Part shown: piece by piece, positions 7,806 through 12,665 of the stretch | Numbering within the stretch: position 1 is the first letter of the stretch | Layout: each line of letters starts with the position of its first letter | DNA from: Lysobacteraceae bacterium | GTDB taxonomy: Bacteria; Pseudomonadota; Gammaproteobacteria; Xanthomonadales; Xanthomonadaceae | Direction: 5' to 3' | Assembly: GCA_027483745.1 (NCBI GenBank) | Contig: JAIXTZ010000031.1 | Span: forward strand, 1 to 12,665 | Length of the DNA stretch: 12,665 nucleotides | Position numbers and translations under genes: made by a program | The notes under the pieces: generated by a model | What the model was told of the DNA's origin: nothing | Database searches by the model: none | What the model saw: the letters and a program-made list of their open reading frames with translations, nothing else

Positions 7806-7824
7806 ATTGCGAATCAATCGCATT
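7806..7824 (+). promoter_or_regulatory. Putative Fur box upstream of the siderophore receptor
   Basis: ATTGCGAATCAATCGCATT is a 19-bp near-palindrome: seven of nine position pairs are complementary around a central C. Its spacing and AATnnnAATnnTTnnnATT-like character resemble Fur-binding sites of Gammaproteobacteria. It is 31 bp before the receptor start codon, exactly where an iron repressor would block RNA polymerase. If the site is real, the operon is induced when iron is scarce. The match is by eye to the remembered consensus. Confidence 0.6.
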
Positions 7825-7829
7825 ATACT
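7824..7829 (+). promoter_or_regulatory. Candidate -10 element (TATACT) of the receptor promoter
   Basis: TATACT matches five of six bases of the sigma-70 -10 consensus and sits in the only AT-rich patch of the gap. It touches the right edge of the putative Fur box, giving a predicted leader of about 20 bases. The -35 region 17 bases upstream (GTAGTA) is poor, which is common for regulated promoters. No Shine-Dalgarno-like sequence precedes the ATG at 7856; the leader is pyrimidine-rich. Confidence 0.45.
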
Positions 7830-7855
7830 TTCCATTTTCGCTTCCTTCCTCGCCC

Positions 7856-10018
7856 ATGCCCCCTCTTCGCCGTTCCGCCCTGTTCGCCGCACTGGCCCTG
7901 GCCCTCGCCGCTCCGGCCCAGGCGGACGACCCGCCCGCCACCACCCTCGATGCCGTTGAAGTCACGGCCCCCTCGCAGGTGGCGCTCCCGGACCCCTTCG
8001 CCGGCGGGCAGGTGGCCCGCGGGGCCCGTGCCGGCCTGCTGGGGAACCTCGATTTCCTCGATGCGCCTTACGCATCGCAGGCTTACACCTCGGCGCTGGT
8101 CGAAGCGCAGCAGGCCGACAGCGTCGGCGACGTGCTGCAGAACGACCCCACGGTGCGCGTGGCCAAGGGCTTCGGAAACTTCCAGGAGGTCTACGTCCTG
8201 CGCGGCTTCCCGGTCTACTCCGACGACATCACGCTGAACGGCGTGTTCGGCCTCCTGCCGCGGCAGTTCGTGGCCGCCGAGCTGCTGGAGCGTGTCGAGG
8301 TGTTCCGTGGCGCCAACGCCCTCCTCAACGGCGCTGCGCCGGGCGGCAGCGGCGTGGGCGGAAGCATCAACCTCGTGCCGAAGCGCGCGCCGGCGTCGGG
8401 CGTGCGTCGCGCCACCGTCGGCCTGCAGGGCGAGGGCGAGGCCTATGCCGCCGTCGACCTCGGCCAGCGCTTCGGCGCGGATCAGGCCTGGGGCTTGCGC
8501 CTGAACGGCGTGCGCCGCGACGGCGAAAGCGCGATCGACGCGCAGGAGCGTCGGCTGTCGGTGCTGTCGCTGGGCACCGACTACGCGGGCGAGCGCCTGC
8601 GCTTCAGCGCCGATATCGGCCTGCAGGACCAGCGCCTCGATGCGCCGCGCCCGCAGGTCACGCCGCTGGGCGGCGTGCCGCGCCCGCCGTCGGCGGACGT
8701 CAACTTCGCCCAGCCCTGGACCTACGCCGACGAGCGCCAGGCCTTCGGCGTGCTGCGCGCCGAAATCGACCTGAGCGAGCGAGTGCGCGCCTGGGTTGGC
8801 GCCGGCCTGCGCGACGGCGACGAGGCCAATGTGCTGGCCAACCCCAGCGCGACGCCCGACGGCCGGACGACGGCCTACCGCTTCGACAACACCCGCGAGG
8901 ACGACGTGCGTTCGCTGGACACCGGGCTCAGCGCCGACCTCGTGACCGGCGCGCTGCGCCACCGCGTGGTCGTGTCGGCCTCGGCGGTCTCGCTGGAATC
9001 GCGCAACGCCTACGCCTTCTCGAGCTTCTTCGCGCCGTTCGCCGGCGACCTGTACCGGCCGGTGGCCGTGGCGGCCCCGGACGCCACCTTCTTCATCGGC
9101 GGCGACCTCGCCGCGCCGCGCGTCACCGAGGCCACGGACAACCGCTCGTTCGCGGTGGCGGACGCCATCGACTTCAACGACGGGCAGGTGACGGCGACGT
9201 TCGGCCTGCGCCACCAGCGCATCGACACGCGCAGCTACGACTACACCACCGGCGTCCTCACCGGCCGCTACGACGATGACGCGGTCACGCCCTCGCTGGG
9301 CCTGCTGCTGCGCGCCAGCGAGCGCCTGTCGGTGTACGGCAACTACGCCGAGAGCCTGCAGCCGGGGCAGGTCGCGCCGGCGGTCAGCGGCGGCACGCCG
9401 ATCCGCAACGCCGGCGAGGTGCTGGCGCCGTTCCGCGGCGAGCAGGTCGAGCTGGGGGTGAAGTTCGACGGCGGCGCCATCGCCGGCACGGCCGCGCTGT
9501 TCCGGCTGTCGCGTCCCAACGCCATCGTCGTCGGCGACCGCTTCACGGCCGACGGCGAGCAGCGCAGCACGGGCGTCGAGCTGGCGCTGTTCGGCGAGCC
9601 GCGCGATGGCCTGCGCCTGCTGGGCGGCCTCACGCTGCTGGATGCCGAGCAGGCGCGCACGCAGGGCGGCGCCAACGAGGGACGGACGCCGGTGGGCGTG
9701 CCCGAGCTGCAGGCCAACCTCAACCTCGAGTGGGACCTGCCGGCCGTCGCCGGGCTCACCGTCGACGCGCGCGTCGTGCACACCGGGTCGCAGCCGGTCG
9801 ACGCCGCGAACGTGATCGAACTGGAGGCGTGGACGCGCTGGGACCTCGGCGTGCGCTACACCCTCGAGGCGGGACGCGTGCCGGTCACGCTGCGTGCCCG
9901 CGTCGAGAACGTCGCCAATGCGCAGCACTGGACCTCGGTCGGTGGCTTCCCCGGCGCGAACTACCTGATCCTCGGCACGCCGCGCACGGTCAGCGTGTCG
10001 GCCTCGTTCGACTTCTGA
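7856..10018 (+). CDS. TonB-dependent siderophore receptor
   Basis: This is a 720-residue outer-membrane gated channel that would import a ferric siderophore or similar iron chelate using energy from TonB-ExbBD. A signal peptide ends near APAQA|DD (cleavage after about residue 23). A TonB-box-like stretch LDAVEVTA (31-38) follows. The plug domain (about 75-180) contains SVGDVLQNDPTVRV, VYVLRGFPVYSDDITLNGV, ERVEVFRGANALLNG and GGSGVGGSINLVPKRA, typical of siderophore-type receptors. The rest (about 190-720) is the beta-barrel, ending in aromatic Phe720 (ASFDF), the usual assembly signal. There is no extra N-terminal signalling (STN) domain, so cell-surface signalling to an anti-sigma factor is not expected. 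Regulation is more likely direct, through the upstream Fur-like site. The ligand cannot be predicted. The PepSY membrane gene follows after 19 bp. Confidence 0.95.
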   Translation: MPPLRRSALFAALALALAAPAQADDPPATTLDAVEVTAPSQVALPDPFAGGQVARGARAGLLGNLDFLDAPYASQAYTSALVEAQQADSVGDVLQNDPTVRVAKGFGNFQEVYVLRGFPVYSDDITLNGVFGLLPRQFVAAELLERVEVFRGANALLNGAAPGGSGVGGSINLVPKRAPASGVRRATVGLQGEGEAYAAVDLGQRFGADQAWGLRLNGVRRDGESAIDAQERRLSVLSLGTDYAGERLRFSADIGLQDQRLDAPRPQVTPLGGVPRPPSADVNFAQPWTYADERQAFGVLRAEIDLSERVRAWVGAGLRDGDEANVLANPSATPDGRTTAYRFDNTREDDVRSLDTGLSADLVTGALRHRVVVSASAVSLESRNAYAFSSFFAPFAGDLYRPVAVAAPDATFFIGGDLAAPRVTEATDNRSFAVADAIDFNDGQVTATFGLRHQRIDTRSYDYTTGVLTGRYDDDAVTPSLGLLLRASERLSVYGNYAESLQPGQVAPAVSGGTPIRNAGEVLAPFRGEQVELGVKFDGGAIAGTAALFRLSRPNAIVVGDRFTADGEQRSTGVELALFGEPRDGLRLLGGLTLLDAEQARTQGGANEGRTPVGVPELQANLNLEWDLPAVAGLTVDARVVHTGSQPVDAANVIELEAWTRWDLGVRYTLEAGRVPVTLRARVENVANAQHWTSVGGFPGANYLILGTPRTVSVSASFDF

Positions 10019-10037
10019 GGCCGGCGGTTCCTTGCCC

Positions 10038-11141
10038 ATGCCCCGGCTCCGTCTCGGTTCGCTGAAAGCGTGGTCCTGGGTGCACACCTGGAGCAGCGTG
10101 GTGTGCACGCTGTTCCTGATGATGCTGTGCTTGACCGGGTTGCCGCTGATCTTCCACGACGAGATCGAGACCGCGCTCAATCCCTCGTCGTGGACCCCGG
10201 CCCAGCCCGACGGCCCGCTGCTCGATCTCGACCGGCTTCTCGCGGCGGCGCTCGAGCGGCGTCCGGGCGAGGTGCCGCTGTACGTCAGTTTCGACACCGA
10301 CCGGCCCGTGGTGAACGTCACCACCGGGCCAACGGCCGACGCGCCGGGCCCTGCGATGCACTTCGCGTCCTTCGACCGCACCAGCGCCGGACTGGTGCCG
10401 CCCGCCGACGTCGGCCATGGCGTGATGGATTTCATCCTCCAGCTGCATACCGACCTCTTCCTCGGGCTGCCCGGCATGCTGTTCCTCGGCGCGATGGGCG
10501 CGCTCTTCGTCGCCGCCGTGGTGTCGGGCCTGGTGCTGTACGTGCCGTTCATGCGCCGGCTCGCTTTCGGCGAGGTGCGCACGGCGACGCCGCGGCAGGG
10601 CTGGCTGGATGTGCACAACCTCCTTGGCGCGGTCACGCTGGCTTGGGCATTGGTGGTGGGCCTCACCGGCGTGATCAACGCCCTTGAGAAGCCGCTGCTC
10701 GATGCGTGGCGCCAAGCGGAGGCCGCCGCCCTGCTGGCCGAGCACGAGCGCGATGCGCCGGTGCTCGCACGCGCGTCCCTCGATCTTGCGGTGCAGCACG
10801 CGCAGCGTGCGCTGCCCGACCAGCGTCTGCAGTTCGTGGCGTTTCCGGGGACGGCTTATGCCACCCCGGCGCACTACGCCATCTTCCTGCATGGCGACAC
10901 CCCGCTGACCGCGCACCTGATCACCCCGGTGCTCGTCCACGCAGGGACAGGCGAGGTGGTCGGCGTGCGGCACCTGCCGTGGTACCTGACGGCCCTGAGC
11001 CTTTCGCGGCCGCTGCATTTCGGCGACTACGGCGGCCTCGCGCTGAAGCTGGTGTGGGCCCTGATGACGCTGGCCACGATCGTGGTGCTGGCCAGCGGCC
11101 TGTGGCTCTGGCTGGCCAAGCGTCGCCGGGTGGCGACGTGA
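10038..11141 (+). CDS. PepSY-associated TM protein, candidate ferric-siderophore reductase or iron-uptake helper
   Basis: This is an inner-membrane protein of 367 residues with four predicted membrane helices: about 18-41, 142-167, 192-217 and 335-358. Two periplasmic segments sit between helices 1-2 and 3-4, the layout of the PepSY_TM (PiuB/FoxB-like) family. Four histidines lie at or near helix ends: His16 (WVHTW), His137 ([12 protein letters not shown]), His193 (DVHNLLG) and His327 (LHFGDYGG). Such histidines bind heme in the Pseudomonas FoxB protein, described as a ferrisiderophore reductase. Assigning that reaction here is inference from family and context. The ATG at 10038 is preferred; a TTG two codons upstream (10032) sits at a better distance from GAGG (10017-10020) and is possible. 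The gene follows the receptor by 19 bp and overlaps the next gene by 4 nt, so it is surely co-transcribed. Confidence 0.9.
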   Translation: MPRLRLGSLKAWSWVHTWSSVVCTLFLMMLCLTGLPLIFHDEIETALNPSSWTPAQPDGPLLDLDRLLAAALERRPGEVPLYVSFDTDRPVVNVTTGPTADAPGPAMHFASFDRTSAGLVPPADVGHGVMDFILQLHTDLFLGLPGMLFLGAMGALFVAAVVSGLVLYVPFMRRLAFGEVRTATPRQGWLDVHNLLGAVTLAWALVVGLTGVINALEKPLLDAWRQAEAAALLAEHERDAPVLARASLDLAVQHAQRALPDQRLQFVAFPGTAYATPAHYAIFLHGDTPLTAHLITPVLVHAGTGEVVGVRHLPWYLTALSLSRPLHFGDYGGLALKLVWALMTLATIVVLASGLWLWLAKRRRVAT

Positions 11142-11377
11142 GTCGTGCCCCGGCAGGCGCCTCCGCCGCGAACCCGGTGCGAAGCACGGGACGCGTTCTG
11201 CGCGCGCCACTGGTGCTCGCGGCGGCTGGCTTCGGCGGTATCGGCGCGGCGCTGCTGGTCGAGGGCCTTGGCGACCTCGCGGCCGCCGGGCTCGCCGGCA
11301 GCGGCCTGTGGGCCGCGGGCTGGGCCGCCTTGCGGCAGCGGCGTCGCGCATCCCGCGGATCGCTCACATCGAATTAA
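11138..11377 (+). CDS. Small 79-residue membrane protein at the end of the iron operon
   Basis: I do not recognise the family. The GTG start at 11138 overlaps the TGA of the PepSY gene by 4 nt (GTGA), a standard translational-coupling arrangement. A short N-terminal region with a few Arg residues (to about residue 22) precedes two hydrophobic segments, about 24-42 and 46-65, both rich in Gly, Ala and Leu. A strongly basic tail (RQRRRASR) follows. Two tightly spaced helices with positive charges at both ends suggest an inner-membrane hairpin with both termini inside. Small membrane proteins (DUF3325/DUF3649 types) are known behind similar receptor-PepSY gene pairs, but this one is shorter and I cannot match it to them. 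The role is unknown; it may assist or stabilise the PepSY protein. Confidence 0.75.
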   Translation: MSRAPAGASAANPVRSTGRVLRAPLVLAAAGFGGIGAALLVEGLGDLAAAGLAGSGLWAAGWAALRQRRRASRGSLTSN

Positions 11378-11411
11378 CCCCGCGCGCTTTCCCCCAACGC
11401 CCCGGAACCGC

Positions 11412-11417
11412 GACAAT
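11412..11417 (+). promoter_or_regulatory. Candidate -10 element (GACAAT) for icd
   Basis: GACAAT lies 29 bases before the icd ATG, in the 68-bp gap behind the iron operon. It matches four of six bases of the -10 consensus. A poor -35 candidate (around 11387-11392, CTTTCC-like) can be drawn. It would give icd its own promoter, as expected for a TCA-cycle gene unrelated to the operon in front. Support is only by eye. No terminator stem with a T-run is visible between 11378 and 11411. Confidence 0.3.
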
Positions 11418-11445
11418 GCGGGTCCACGCGCTCACTGGAGGCCCC

Positions 11446-12665
<1,220 letters not shown>

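Noticed and set aside
6271..7965. A 564-codon minus-strand frame antisense to the patatin gene and through the receptor promoter
   Set aside because: It overlaps a gene with an intact Ser-Asp dyad and strong ribosome-binding site, and it has no recognisable motif.
7856..8095. An N-terminal signalling (STN) domain or FecI/FecR-type regulation for the receptor
   Set aside because: Only about 50 residues separate the signal peptide cleavage site from the plug region, too few for the domain, and no sigma/anti-sigma gene pair is adjacent.
10032..10037. TTG start two codons upstream of the PepSY gene ATG
   Set aside because: Possible, because GAGG is better spaced from it, but ATG at 10038 is preferred as the commoner start codon; the difference is two residues.
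7823..10678. A 951-codon open frame on the minus strand, antisense to the receptor and PepSY genes
   Set aside because: Same cause: it mirrors two confident genes, starts and ends at no sensible signal and shows low-complexity Arg/Ala/Gln composition. Its length is striking but not evidence of coding.
11408..11421. CCGC/GCGG inverted repeat around GACAAT before icd
   Set aside because: A 4-bp stem in GC-rich DNA is within chance expectation.

Overview
The window is a GC-rich stretch (by eye about 70% G+C, with strong GC preference at third codon positions) from a Gram-negative bacterium. RecC, a TonB-dependent outer-membrane receptor, a lipoprotein peptidase and an E. coli-like dimeric isocitrate dehydrogenase together point to the Gammaproteobacteria. 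The gene content and style fit the Lysobacterales (Xanthomonadales: Lysobacter, Luteimonas or relatives) best. The order-level guess is inference, because the window has no rRNA or other phylogenetic marker.

The layout is bipolar. Everything left of about 5946 reads on the minus strand and everything right of about 6044 reads on the plus strand, diverging from a 97-bp spacer. In transcription order, the minus-strand block holds a 76-residue protein of unknown function (5946-5716), a lipoprotein S9 prolyl-oligopeptidase-type peptidase (5669-3507), an HDOD-GAF signalling protein (3373-1964) and the 5' part of recC (1912 to beyond the left edge). The plus-strand block starts with a YkgJ-type cysteine-cluster protein (6044-6412) and a patatin-like phospholipase (6460-7710). 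A likely iron-acquisition operon follows: a TonB-dependent siderophore receptor (7856-10018), a PepSY-associated membrane protein (10038-11141) and a 79-residue membrane protein that overlaps it by 4 nt (11138-11377). NADP-dependent isocitrate dehydrogenase (icd, from 11446) runs off the right edge.

The best functional story is the iron operon. A 19-bp near-palindrome resembling a Fur box overlaps a TATACT -10-like element just upstream of the receptor. The receptor would move a ferric chelate across the outer membrane with TonB energy. The PepSY membrane protein, which has four well-placed histidines, is a candidate inner-membrane reductase or helper for releasing the iron. The small membrane protein is an unexplained accessory. 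The rest is mostly housekeeping: DNA repair (recC), the TCA cycle (icd), peptide breakdown, lipid hydrolysis and signalling.

No rRNA, tRNA, CRISPR array, insertion sequence, integrase or attachment site was seen. No gene-free stretch exceeds 300 bp; the largest gaps are 7711-7855, 3374-3506 and 5947-6043. I found no clear evidence of a novel defence or mobile system. The most useful leads are the small membrane protein in the iron operon, the insertion in Icd relative to E. coli, the 76-residue orphan, and two hairpins in regulatory gaps.
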